A stretch of 64,000 bases of DNA. It comes from an uncultured Hyphomonadaceae bacterium. GTDB lineage: Bacteria > Pseudomonadota > Alphaproteobacteria > Caulobacterales > Hyphomonadaceae. Position 1 is the first letter of the stretch; each line of letters opens with the position of its first letter. The notes under the pieces were generated by a model. It was not told where the DNA came from. It saw only the letters and a list, made by a program, of their open reading frames with translations, and searched no databases. Location: contig CAJXOF010000008.1 of the NCBI GenBank assembly GCA_913057945.1, forward strand, positions 1 to 64,000, written 5' to 3'. The translations under genes were made by a program, and so were the position numbers. Positions 1-7,510 of this stretch are shown here, piece by piece.

Positions 1-39
1 TGCATATCGTCGGCAGCGTCAGATGTGTATAAGAGACAG
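1..39 (+). other. Illumina Nextera adapter (sequencing artefact)
   Basis: Bases 7-39 match the 33-nt Nextera/Tn5 read-1 adapter; bases 21-39 are the 19-bp transposase mosaic end (AGATGTGTATAAGAGACAG). Bases 1-6 (TGCATA) equal the last six bases of the common Nextera i5 index ACTGCATA, which sits directly before this adapter in a library molecule. Genomic DNA therefore starts at about base 40. This is an untrimmed contig end and not a mobile element. Confidence 0.97.
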
Positions 40-158
40 GCTGGGGGGGTATAAGGGGATGTCAAACCGGTCCTGCTCCGTCGGAACCAGACCCCCATCC
101 GCACGTTGGGAGGGGGACGCCTTCACTCTGGGGGCTGACTGATAAAGGAGTTATGGAA

Positions 159-299
159 ATGAAAAAGCCACTTATTGCAATTCTTCTCGGTCTCGGCGCG
201 TTTGGTCTCGCAGCATGTGACACGAATGAAGGCCCGGCAGAAGAGCTCGGTGAAGAGATCGACGATGCTGCTGACGACATCGAAGACGAGGCCAACTAG
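159..299 (+). CDS. Small entericidin-like lipoprotein (46 aa)
   Basis: Predicted secreted lipoprotein. It begins MKK, has a hydrophobic core (about residues 5-17) and a lipobox ending LAAC, then a short mature tail rich in Glu and Asp (GEEIDDAADDIEDEAN). This layout resembles small entericidin-type lipoproteins, but the acidic tail gives no known activity. The start at 159 is preferred over the in-frame ATG at 153 because AAAGGAG at 144-150 lies 8 nt from 159 and only 2 nt from 153. A strong hairpin terminator follows, so the gene is probably monocistronic. Function unknown. Confidence 0.75.
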   Translation: MKKPLIAILLGLGAFGLAACDTNEGPAEELGEEIDDAADDIEDEAN

Positions 300-318
300 T
301 CTCATCGCCATCGACAGC

Positions 319-350
319 AAAAAGCCAGCCTTTCGGGGCTGGCTTTTTTT
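319..350 (+). terminator. Rho-independent terminator of the small lipoprotein gene
   Basis: Perfect 8-bp stem AGCCAGCC (323-330) / GGCTGGCT (337-344) with a 6-nt loop, flanked by A and T runs and ending in seven T. It lies 20 nt past the stop of the lipoprotein gene and can also act against minus-strand transcription from the convergent gene ending at 377. Confidence 0.85.
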
Positions 351-376
351 GTGCATGGCGGGTCGGGAAGAAACTC

Positions 377-868
377 CTAGCTGGACCTTGCCGCGCTCTC
401 GGACAGGTCAGCTTTCTGGCGGGTGAGGTCATGCGCTTCCGCAAAGCTCTGCGCATCAAGATCCATGACATCGACAATCTCGCGGGTGTCTGGATTGAAC
501 AACGCCACGCGGTGACCGAACCGGACCGTCTGCAGGTTCGGATTCTTCAGGGGGCTCTCAAGGATGATCGGGAATTCCGCGCTTGTGGTCGGCACTTCCA
601 TCGGCAGTACCATGCCGGGCACGATGGAGTCTTCCAGAGGGGAGCCACTCAGGCAGATGCCGCGCTTCTGGATCCCGATTTCACAGGTCCGGTTTTGCAG
701 GGTGAAGTCGCGGTCATAGATTGCGAAATCAGCTTCCTGGAAGTGGCCAACCGGCGTTACATCCGGGTGGGGGAGTGTGGGCTGCAGCATGACTGCCAGT
801 CCGGCCGCCGCAGCAGCGCCCGTGGAAAATACAGAAGAAACAATGGTCTCAGGGGTCATGGTGTCCAT
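377..868 (-). CDS. Hypothetical protein with N-terminal hydrophobic segment
   Basis: 163-aa protein that I do not recognise. Residues about 8-28 form a weak Ala/Gly-rich hydrophobic stretch that could be a signal or anchor. The middle holds two Cys (NRTCEIGIQKRGICLSG) that could form a disulfide, followed by a region suggesting a small beta-rich domain (VRFGHRVALFNPDTREIVDV). It is the last gene after the histidine kinase gene on the same strand (63-bp gap), so it may belong to the same transcript. No function is assigned. Confidence 0.6.
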   Translation of the reverse strand: MDTMTPETIVSSVFSTGAAAAAGLAVMLQPTLPHPDVTPVGHFQEADFAIYDRDFTLQNRTCEIGIQKRGICLSGSPLEDSIVPGMVLPMEVPTTSAEFPIILESPLKNPNLQTVRFGHRVALFNPDTREIVDVMDLDAQSFAEAHDLTRQKADLSESAARSS

Positions 869-931
869 CCAGCTATCTGGTGGACCAATGCGTGCGGCCG
901 GGCTTGGTTCCCGACTTTGTGGCAGGAGGTG

Positions 932-2359
932 TCAGTCCTGTGGCGGAAGTGTGAGGTGGAAGACCGACCCATCCGGGCCGGTTTCCGACAGGGAGAGGTC
1001 GCCGCCCATGGACCGGGCGAGTTCCCGCGCGATGGCGAGGCCAAGCCCTGTGCCGGTCTGGCGCGTGGTGGCCGCAAAGGGAGTGAACAAATTCTGGGCA
1101 GCCTTGTCCGGCAGGCCGGGGCCGGTGTCCGTGAAGATGATTTCGTTCGTTTCCAGGCTGACGAAAATGCGGGATGGATCCGATCCTGCGGCGGACATGG
1201 CCTCTGCGGCATTCCGGATCAGATTGGATGCTATACGATGCAAATGGTCCGGGTCTGCCATGACATGCTCAAGCATGTGAACATTGTTGACGAATTCGAC
1301 CGATGGCCATGCGGCGAGCGCTTCGTCGGCCGCCTCGTCCAGCGCCTGCTTCAGGCCGACCCCTTCAAGCTCGGCGGGTTGAGGCGTGGCCTTGCCATAG
1401 TCCAGCGTTTCGGTGGCCAGTTTGATGGCGCGGGTCAGGGCCCGTTCAAGCCGCGGTGCAGCCTTCTGTACACGTGCATCCTCGGAGCGGGCGAGTGAGT
1501 CCGAGACCAGCTGCGCCGAGGCGAGAGAGTTGCGGAGATCATGATTGATCTTGGCGACTGCCGTGCCGAGTTCGGCAAGGTGAGAGCGTTGGCGAAAGCT
1601 CTCGGCGACCGCGCTTTCCATGTCTGCGAGGGCATTCTGGGCCCGGCCGATCTCGTCGCGGCGTTTGGTGTGCGGCAGGCGCCGGGTCCAGGCACCGGGA
1701 TCCATGCGGAATTGTTCGACGCTCAGTGTGACGCGCTGCATGGGGCGCACGACCAGGAGATGAAGCAGGACATAGATGATCGTGGCCGCCGCGAGCGCGA
1801 TCAACAGCGAGAGGCCGGCAATCCGGCGTGCATAGGCAAGCAGCGCGGATTTCATCGGCGCGTGGGGCATCAGGACTTCGATCACCCGGTTGTCTTCCAC
1901 GCCCTTCGCCGTGACCACGAGAATGCGGTCATCGGATGCGAAGAAAGCGTCAAACGTGTTCGCGACACGGTTCATGGAGGTCGTCTCGCGGAGATCGAGC
2001 ATGTGCATGTCACCCTCCAGCGGCATTTGGGCTGGCAGGAGCTGGAAGCGCATGTCGTCTTCGATTTCGGTGACAGCCCACACTTCAGCATACATGAGAA
2101 GCTGCGCCGACAATTCCTCCGAGACCGACCTGTCCGGGGCGGCTTCAAGCGCGAGAGATGCGATGCGGGCCGCTTCGATGCGCTCGGTCAGCCAAGTGGT
2201 CCGGAAACCGGATGCGCTCGGCACGAAGATGAAGGCCTCCACGACGAGGATGGCGAGAATGGTCAGGCCGAAAAGCCGGAACGAAAGGCTGTTGAACCAG
2301 CGCGCTCCGGCGCGGGTTCGGTCTGGGTCCGGCAGGGGCAGGTCGGCGGTGTGGTTCAC
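932..2359 (-). CDS. Sensor histidine kinase (orphan, membrane-bound)
   Basis: 475-aa two-component sensor. TM1 spans about residues 26-48, a periplasmic sensing region about 50-178, and TM2 about 180-205. A HAMP linker follows (VVRPMQRVTLSVEQF), then a HisKA domain with phospho-acceptor His near 272 (KINHDLRNSLAS), and an HATPase domain with N box (NLIRNAAEAM, about 380) and G boxes (DTGPGLPD and GTGLGLAIA, about 438). No response regulator is encoded nearby, so its partner is unknown. It follows the disulfide-reductase gene by 15 bp and is probably co-transcribed with it. Family is clear; stimulus unknown. Confidence 0.9.
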   Translation of the reverse strand: MNHTADLPLPDPDRTRAGARWFNSLSFRLFGLTILAILVVEAFIFVPSASGFRTTWLTERIEAARIASLALEAAPDRSVSEELSAQLLMYAEVWAVTEIEDDMRFQLLPAQMPLEGDMHMLDLRETTSMNRVANTFDAFFASDDRILVVTAKGVEDNRVIEVLMPHAPMKSALLAYARRIAGLSLLIALAAATIIYVLLHLLVVRPMQRVTLSVEQFRMDPGAWTRRLPHTKRRDEIGRAQNALADMESAVAESFRQRSHLAELGTAVAKINHDLRNSLASAQLVSDSLARSEDARVQKAAPRLERALTRAIKLATETLDYGKATPQPAELEGVGLKQALDEAADEALAAWPSVEFVNNVHMLEHVMADPDHLHRIASNLIRNAAEAMSAAGSDPSRIFVSLETNEIIFTDTGPGLPDKAAQNLFTPFAATTRQTGTGLGLAIARELARSMGGDLSLSETGPDGSVFHLTLPPQD

Positions 2360-2374
2360 ATCGCCTGAACTAGC

Positions 2375-3907
2375 CTAGGGGATACGTTGGAGCAAGCCGA
2401 CGAGCCGTTTGGCGCTCTTGCCGAACACAACATCGGCATAGTGCGCATTGGCGGCGCGTTTCACCCCTTCGGCGCGGGTCGGGTAGGGGGAGATGAAATT
2501 GGTCAGCTCCTTGACGCCAAGCCCGTTGGACATGGCAACTGAAACCAGTTGGATCAGGTCGCCCGCATCCTTGCCGATGATGGAGGCGCCGAGCAGTTTG
2601 CCCTTGCGCACGATCAGCTTCACCTCGCCTTCGGTATCAGCTTCGGCGATGGCGCGGTCGCTTTCCTCGAACCTGAAACTCGGCGTGGTGATGTCGTCGC
2701 CATAATGTTTGCGGGCTTCGGCTTCGGTGAGACCGAGCTGGGCGATTTCGGGAGAGGTATAGGTGACGGCTGGCACGGGCAGGCTGTCGGCTGTGGTGCG
2801 CTGTTTGAAGAAGGCGCGCCGGGCGAACACGGAAGCGTGCCAGCCGGCAATATGGGTGAATTGTTCGCGTCCGGCGGCATCGCCCAGCGCCCAGACCCGG
2901 CGATTGGATATGGAGCGGAGAGTGTCGCTGACAAGAATGCCTTTCTGGTCATGATCGACATCGCCCTTTTCGAGGTCCATGCTGTCGAACACGGTCTGGC
3001 GGCCCACCGCGACAAGCAGGTGGGAGCCTTCAACGATCCAGGCTTCGCCATCCTTTGGTTCTGTGTGGATGCGGAGGGCCTGACCCTCCTGCTCGACCTT
3101 TGTGGCCTTGTAGCCTTCCAGGATCGTGACGCCTTCGGCGCGCAGCGTCTCGATGGCAATCTCGGCATGGGCGCGGTCGGAGCGGCCGAGCGCCTTGTCC
3201 ATTTCGATCACGGTGACCTTGGCGCCGAGACGGACAAAGGCCTGTGCCATTTCCATGCCGATGGGACCACCGCCCAGGATGACGAGGTGTTCCGGAAAGT
3301 CCGGCAGGTCGAAAAGGGTTTCATTGGTGAGGTAGGGGATTTTTGCGAGCCCCTCGATGGGCGGGATAAAGGCGCGTGAGCCGGTGGCGATGACAATGCG
3401 GCGGGCTTTCACCCGTGTGGTCGGGGAGGTGATCGTATCGGGCGCGGCGAATTTTGCATGTTCCCGGATCACGGTGCAGCCGAGGCCTTCAAACCGTTCC
3501 TGGCTGTCGACCGGCGCGATGGTGGCGATGGCGGTACGGACGTGCAGCTTCACCTTTTCCCAATCCACGCGGGGCGGGCTGGTCTCGATGCCGAACTTTC
3601 CAGCCTCGCGGATTTGGGCGGCGGCTTTCGCGGCGCTGAGCAGGGCCTTGGACGGGACGCAGCCGGTGTTCAGGCAGTCTCCGCCCATTTCGCCTTTCTC
3701 ATACAGCACCACCGACAGGCCGAACTGCGCTGCGCCGGCGGCGGCGGACAGGCCGGCCGAACCTGCGCCGATCACGACGAGGTCGGCTTTCATTTCCCGC
3801 ATCGGGGCCGCGCCCGGAGAATGCGGGGCAGGGGAGGTCGGGGTCCGGGCGGGATCGGCCGATCCGGCGAGCGGGGCGCGGGCATTCTGGTCAGCGGTTT
3901 CAGGCAT
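2375..3907 (-). CDS. FAD-dependent pyridine nucleotide-disulfide oxidoreductase (MerA/Lpd-like)
   Basis: 510-aa flavoprotein of the mercuric reductase/dihydrolipoamide dehydrogenase family. Residues 1-38 are a Pro/Ala-rich extension, followed by the FAD-binding motif VVIGAGSAGLSAA, the redox pair CLNTGC (Cys78/Cys83), a second Rossmann motif (VILGGGPIGMEMA) and a dimerisation domain. The usual C-terminal His-Pro-Thr active site reads SPYPTRAE, so the canonical His is absent, as in several uncharacterised MerA-like reductases. There is no vicinal C-terminal Cys pair, so true Hg(II) reduction is unlikely. The start at 3907 overlaps the stop of the VTT gene (TGATG), indicating translational coupling. 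Confidence 0.88.
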   Translation of the reverse strand: MPETADQNARAPLAGSADPARTPTSPAPHSPGAAPMREMKADLVVIGAGSAGLSAAAGAAQFGLSVVLYEKGEMGGDCLNTGCVPSKALLSAAKAAAQIREAGKFGIETSPPRVDWEKVKLHVRTAIATIAPVDSQERFEGLGCTVIREHAKFAAPDTITSPTTRVKARRIVIATGSRAFIPPIEGLAKIPYLTNETLFDLPDFPEHLVILGGGPIGMEMAQAFVRLGAKVTVIEMDKALGRSDRAHAEIAIETLRAEGVTILEGYKATKVEQEGQALRIHTEPKDGEAWIVEGSHLLVAVGRQTVFDSMDLEKGDVDHDQKGILVSDTLRSISNRRVWALGDAAGREQFTHIAGWHASVFARRAFFKQRTTADSLPVPAVTYTSPEIAQLGLTEAEARKHYGDDITTPSFRFEESDRAIAEADTEGEVKLIVRKGKLLGASIIGKDAGDLIQLVSVAMSNGLGVKELTNFISPYPTRAEGVKRAANAHYADVVFGKSAKRLVGLLQRIP

Positions 3908-4650
3908 CAGGCGGTCTCTTCGATCTGGTTGGCTTTCCGCGGAAAGAATTTCTTCCATGCGACTGGCAGCAGGGACACGATCCCAAGCGCGATGGCCGCA
4001 GGCAAGAGATTCTGGAACACGGAGGCAAGGTCCGGGTCTTCGCCCCGGGCAAAGGTCGCGCCGAGCCCGGCCCCGACCCAGGTATAGGCGAGCACGCCCG
4101 GCACGATGCCAAGCGAGGTGGCGATGGCATAATCGCGATACTTCGCGCCGAGGATCGCGGGCAGGATGTTGGCGATGGGAAAGGGCATGGCCGGGATGAA
4201 GCGCATGGCGAACATGTAGGCCAGCGGACTGTTCTGGAATTCGGCGCGGACCTTTTCCGCATAGTCGCTGGCGAGCTTGCGCATGAAGCCGCCAAGGGAC
4301 GTCTTCGCGGCCAGAAAAAGGAGGCTGGCGCCAAGGGTTGCCCCCACCACGGTGGCGAGCGTGCCGCCGGCCAGCCCGAACAGGAAGCCACCGCTGATCG
4401 TGATCCAGAGCGCGCCGGGCAGCATGAAGACCGTGCTGGCGGCATAGATGCCGATATAGGCGGCGATGGCGAGGAAGAGATTGTCGTCCACGAAGGCGCG
4501 GAGGCTGGCCTGCTGCTGGCGCAAAGTGTCGAGCGAGAGATAATCGAACAGGCCGAACGCCCAGGCCGCAATGAGGCCGCCCGCGATCAGGTAAAGCGGC
4601 CACAGGCGGATCCAGAGCGGGCGCGATGGCTGGGGCGTGTCTTCAGTCAT
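3907..4650 (-). CDS. TVP38/TMEM64 (VTT/DedA-like) membrane protein
   Basis: 247-aa integral membrane protein. The VTT domain signature is visible: a FMLPGALWITISGGFLFG re-entrant segment, a Gly-rich helix (GGTLATVVGATLGASLLF), the FAMRFIPAMPFPIANILPA motif, then two C-terminal helices. Members of this superfamily are linked to lipid scrambling or transport. The ATG at 4650 overlaps the end of the DUF547 gene by 8 bp, and its stop overlaps the reductase start. VTT-plus-MerA-like-reductase neighbours are known in other bacteria, which supports a joint but undefined role. Confidence 0.88.
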   Translation of the reverse strand: MTEDTPQPSRPLWIRLWPLYLIAGGLIAAWAFGLFDYLSLDTLRQQQASLRAFVDDNLFLAIAAYIGIYAASTVFMLPGALWITISGGFLFGLAGGTLATVVGATLGASLLFLAAKTSLGGFMRKLASDYAEKVRAEFQNSPLAYMFAMRFIPAMPFPIANILPAILGAKYRDYAIATSLGIVPGVLAYTWVGAGLGATFARGEDPDLASVFQNLLPAAIALGIVSLLPVAWKKFFPRKANQIEETA

Positions 4651-5425
4651 TGGCAGGATCCGTCCGGGTGTCGTTGAGCGACCAGTCATACTGATAGTCG
4701 CGGATTTTCGGGGCGGCACGAAGGCTCTCGGCCAGTGCGGGTTCTGCATATTCAAGCAGGTGTTTGATAACGCCGTCTTTCGATCCGCCGAAATCGGCTT
4801 CGAACCATTTGTAGATGGAGGAGACGGTGAGGCCACGTTTCCCCACGCTGACACCGCGCAGATGATTGATGTAATCCCGTGCGGCGGCGTCGAGGTCTGC
4901 GTCAAGCGTGTCGGCTGTCCAGGCGTGTCTGAGCAGGTTCGGGCAGCCATAGGATGCACAATTGATGGCATAATGCACACGCGGATCGGCAAAGCGCGGA
5001 CGCAGGATCTCATGTTCGATAGCGTCGAGGGAGACCTCGCGGCCCCCGGCCATGACTTTGACCTTCTTCCAGGGGCCGCCGAAGAGATAGCCGTCCCGGA
5101 TCGACTCCAGCGGGTAGGCCTGCACGATGTAGCGAACCGTCACGGCATTGTAGAGATTGGCCCAGGCCGCGAAATCGGCGTTGCTGGTGCCAGAGAGGTC
5201 GCGCGTCTCGAAGCTGGCAATATAAGTGTTCAGCGCGGTGCGGTCTTCGGGGCTCGCAGCAAGGGCGGCATAGTTCACGCGGTTCACGCCGTCAGCGCTC
5301 TCATGGACATAGGTTTCGAGGAGACGGGTCCACACGTCGCGCTCCTGCGCCGCGCCGGGCAGGGCCACGAGAACGGCGAGAAACAGGCTCGTCAGAAATC
5401 GTTTGGCAGGAAGACAATCAGGCAT
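4643..5425 (-). CDS. Secreted DUF547 domain protein
   Basis: 260-aa exported protein. The chosen start gives a signal peptide (KRFLTSLFLAVLVALPGAAQ, cleavage near AQE). The mature part is a DUF547 domain with the typical FAAWANLYNAVTVRYIV block, an INCASYGCPNL motif with two Cys, and a C-terminal KWFEADFGG block. Function of DUF547 is undefined. An in-frame ATG at 5467 would add 14 residues before the signal peptide and is less likely. First gene of the four-gene minus-strand run toward the histidine kinase. Confidence 0.82.
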   Translation of the reverse strand: MPDCLPAKRFLTSLFLAVLVALPGAAQERDVWTRLLETYVHESADGVNRVNYAALAASPEDRTALNTYIASFETRDLSGTSNADFAAWANLYNAVTVRYIVQAYPLESIRDGYLFGGPWKKVKVMAGGREVSLDAIEHEILRPRFADPRVHYAINCASYGCPNLLRHAWTADTLDADLDAAARDYINHLRGVSVGKRGLTVSSIYKWFEADFGGSKDGVIKHLLEYAEPALAESLRAAPKIRDYQYDWSLNDTRTDPAND

Positions 5426-5535
5426 GGGCACCGGGTCTGGAGTATGGAGCGAATGAAGCTCCCACATAGCCCGATGCCGCGGAAATATCCCGTCACGTCT
5501 GCGTGCGCCCCGCTGACAGGCCCGTGATTGGAATG

Positions 5536-6723
5536 TCAGTGAGTGCCGGCGCTGGCGGACGTGCCGATTTCCATCCAGTCGTGGAAGGGGAGATTGTAGG
5601 CCATGTCCATGACCTCGAACCCGATCCCATTGGGGCGGCGGGAACTGGAGTTCCAGAGGATGACAACGCCGGTGTCCCGGTCCGGATCGAACAGGATGTA
5701 GGACCGGTAGCCCTCCACCGCGCCGCGATGCCCGACAACCCGGTTGCCGGCCTCGCCATATTTGTAGACGCGCCAGCCAAGGGCATATCGCGCATCGCGG
5801 ACCGTGCCCCGATAGTGACTGGACATGCTCGCCTGTTCGCGGCGCGTGTAGATGCGGGGCGTCTGGAGGAGTTCCAATGTCGTATCGCTCAACACGTCCG
5901 GGAGCAGGCCCATATGCGCCCTTGCATAGAGGGCGAGATCGCGGATCGAGCCATTGACCCCGCCAGCGGCGGGGACGCGATAATAATCGTCATTCACGAT
6001 CTTCTTGCGCGGCGGGCCGCTGCCCCGGCCTCGTTTGGTATAGGGGCGAGCCCAGGACGCGGAATTTTCCAACCCTGATCGGCCAATACTGGCGGTGACC
6101 ATGCCAATAGGCTTGAAGATCGCCGCGTCAACGGCGTCAGCATATCTGGACTGGGTGACGTCCTCGATCACTTCCGCAATGCTGTCATAGGCCACATTCT
6201 GATAGGTGTGGCAGTCGCCGATGGGGCAAATGGGTTTCAGGGATTTCAGACTGTTCCGGATCTTCGCCGGATCCCAGCCATCCTCCAGCCGGGTATCATA
6301 AGCGTTTGGCAGGATGCCCAGCCGGTGGGAGAGGACATCTTCCAGCGTGGCCTTGTTTTCGCCGCCCTCGGGCAGCCGGAGCGAAGTGTGAAATTTCGAT
6401 ACGGGATCGGAAATATTGAGCCGGGCCTGGGTGGCGAGGATGGCGATTTCTGTCGCGGCGACGCCTTTTGAGAGCGATGCCCACCGAAAAACGGTTTCAG
6501 CCGTGACGGGCTCTCCCCCGATCTCGGTCACGCCATATCCCTTGGCAAAGGAAAGCTCGCCCCGGTCGATCACGGCGACGGACAGGCCGACAATTTCCTC
6601 ATCGGCGGCCAGCTGGGTCAGTCGGGCATCAAGGCGTCCATAGTCTATGACTTGCGCGAGCGCATTTCCGGGGAAAGCGACAATGGCCATCAGGCAGGGG
6701 ATGACGAAGCGTGGAAACCGCAT
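5536..6723 (-). CDS. Serine hydrolase, beta-lactamase class C family
   Basis: 395-aa exported enzyme of the class C beta-lactamase/esterase/DD-peptidase fold. Signal peptide about residues 1-23 (FVIPCLMAIVAFPGNALAQ). Catalytic motifs: SLSK (SxxK nucleophile and base), YQN (Tyr-x-Asn) and HRG in GHRGAVEGYRS in place of KTG, which suits an esterase or peptidase more than an antibiotic-resistance enzyme. The start at 6723 has AGAGG four bases upstream; an ATG at 6798 would give a long unlikely leader. Substrate unknown. Confidence 0.85.
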   Translation of the reverse strand: MRFPRFVIPCLMAIVAFPGNALAQVIDYGRLDARLTQLAADEEIVGLSVAVIDRGELSFAKGYGVTEIGGEPVTAETVFRWASLSKGVAATEIAILATQARLNISDPVSKFHTSLRLPEGGENKATLEDVLSHRLGILPNAYDTRLEDGWDPAKIRNSLKSLKPICPIGDCHTYQNVAYDSIAEVIEDVTQSRYADAVDAAIFKPIGMVTASIGRSGLENSASWARPYTKRGRGSGPPRKKIVNDDYYRVPAAGGVNGSIRDLALYARAHMGLLPDVLSDTTLELLQTPRIYTRREQASMSSHYRGTVRDARYALGWRVYKYGEAGNRVVGHRGAVEGYRSYILFDPDRDTGVVILWNSSSRRPNGIGFEVMDMAYNLPFHDWMEIGTSASAGTH

Positions 6724-6843
6724 AGGACCTCTTAGAATTCTGCACCCAGCCTCAGCGCCCAGAGTTCCCAAGACTCTCCCGCCATGTAAAGAGTCCACCG
6801 CGCCGGGAGACAGATAATATTCGGTTTTGGCTGTCCCTTCGGC

Positions 6844-6871
6844 TTGACTTGGGGCCTGTGCTGCTTGTATT
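6844..6871 (+). promoter_or_regulatory. Candidate sigma-70 promoter of rpmH-rnpA
   Basis: TTGACT (6844-6849), 16-bp spacer, TGTATT (6866-6871), about 40 bp before the rpmH start. The -35 is strong and the -10 moderate. It lies in the only sizeable gap before the plus-strand housekeeping run. Confidence 0.45.
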
Positions 6872-6911
6872 GGCCCCTCTTTCCGAGATTCTTAGCTTTC
6901 AGAGCAGACCC

Positions 6912-7046
6912 ATGAAACGCACTTTCCAGCCAAGCAACCTTCGCCGCAGCCGCACACACGGTTTCCGCGAGCGCATGTCGACCAAAAACGGCCGCAAGGT
7001 GCTGGCACGTCGCCGCGCCAAGGGCCGCAAGACGCTTTCCGCTTAA
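6912..7046 (+). CDS. rpmH: 50S ribosomal protein L34
   Basis: 44-aa ribosomal protein, normal length for L34. The sequence [18 protein letters not shown] and the Arg/Lys-rich tail [12 protein letters not shown] are diagnostic. It acts in the large ribosomal subunit. It is the first gene of the rpmH-rnpA-yidC-engB cluster conserved across bacteria. Confidence 0.98.
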   Translation: MKRTFQPSNLRRSRTHGFRERMSTKNGRKVLARRRAKGRKTLSA

Positions 7047-7088
7047 GGCGGTAGGCCGGGGACCGTCTCAAGCAGGCGGCAACAGGCC

Positions 7089-7457
7089 ATGACCAGCGAA
7101 ACAGACACTACCGAATTTGAGGTCGCCCGCCTGCGCGTGCGGCCTCAATTTCTTTATGTGCGCCACGGCAAGACCGAGCGCCGCAAAGCCCTGCTGGTAC
7201 AGGCGCGTCGCCGCAAGGGCGAAGCGCGTGGGGACCATACCGGCGCCGGATTTACCGCCACCAAGAAGATCGGGAACGCCGTGACCCGCAACCGGGCGAA
7301 ACGGCGCCTGCGCGAGGCCGCGCGTGTTCTCTTGCCGCAGCATGGCAAACCGGGGTGGGATTATGTCTTCATTGCACGTATGGACACCGCTGACATTGCG
7401 TGGCCGCGTTTGCTTGACGATATGGAAGGCGCGCTGATAAGCCTCGCCGCTGATTAA
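7089..7457 (+). CDS. rnpA: Ribonuclease P protein component
   Basis: 122-aa protein cofactor of the RNase P ribozyme, which matures the 5' ends of tRNAs. The family signature GNAVTRNRAKRRLREAAR is intact near residues 66-83. An acidic extension (residues 1-14) precedes the conserved part; a later start is possible but none has a better ribosome site. It lies 42 bp behind rpmH, the usual arrangement. Confidence 0.95.
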   Translation: MTSETDTTEFEVARLRVRPQFLYVRHGKTERRKALLVQARRRKGEARGDHTGAGFTATKKIGNAVTRNRAKRRLREAARVLLPQHGKPGWDYVFIARMDTADIAWPRLLDDMEGALISLAAD

Positions 7458-7510
7458 CCCCACCGCCGCCGATTCCGGCGTGCTCACAAGATTTGCCGGG
7501 ATCCCGCCAG

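Noticed and set aside
21..39. A transposon end (Tn5 mosaic end)
   Set aside because: The exact Nextera adapter context shows it is library-derived, not a resident Tn5.
3908..4603. N-terminal extension of the disulfide reductase to 742 aa
   Set aside because: It would read through the VTT gene in another frame; the overlapping TGATG at 3905-3909 gives the natural start.
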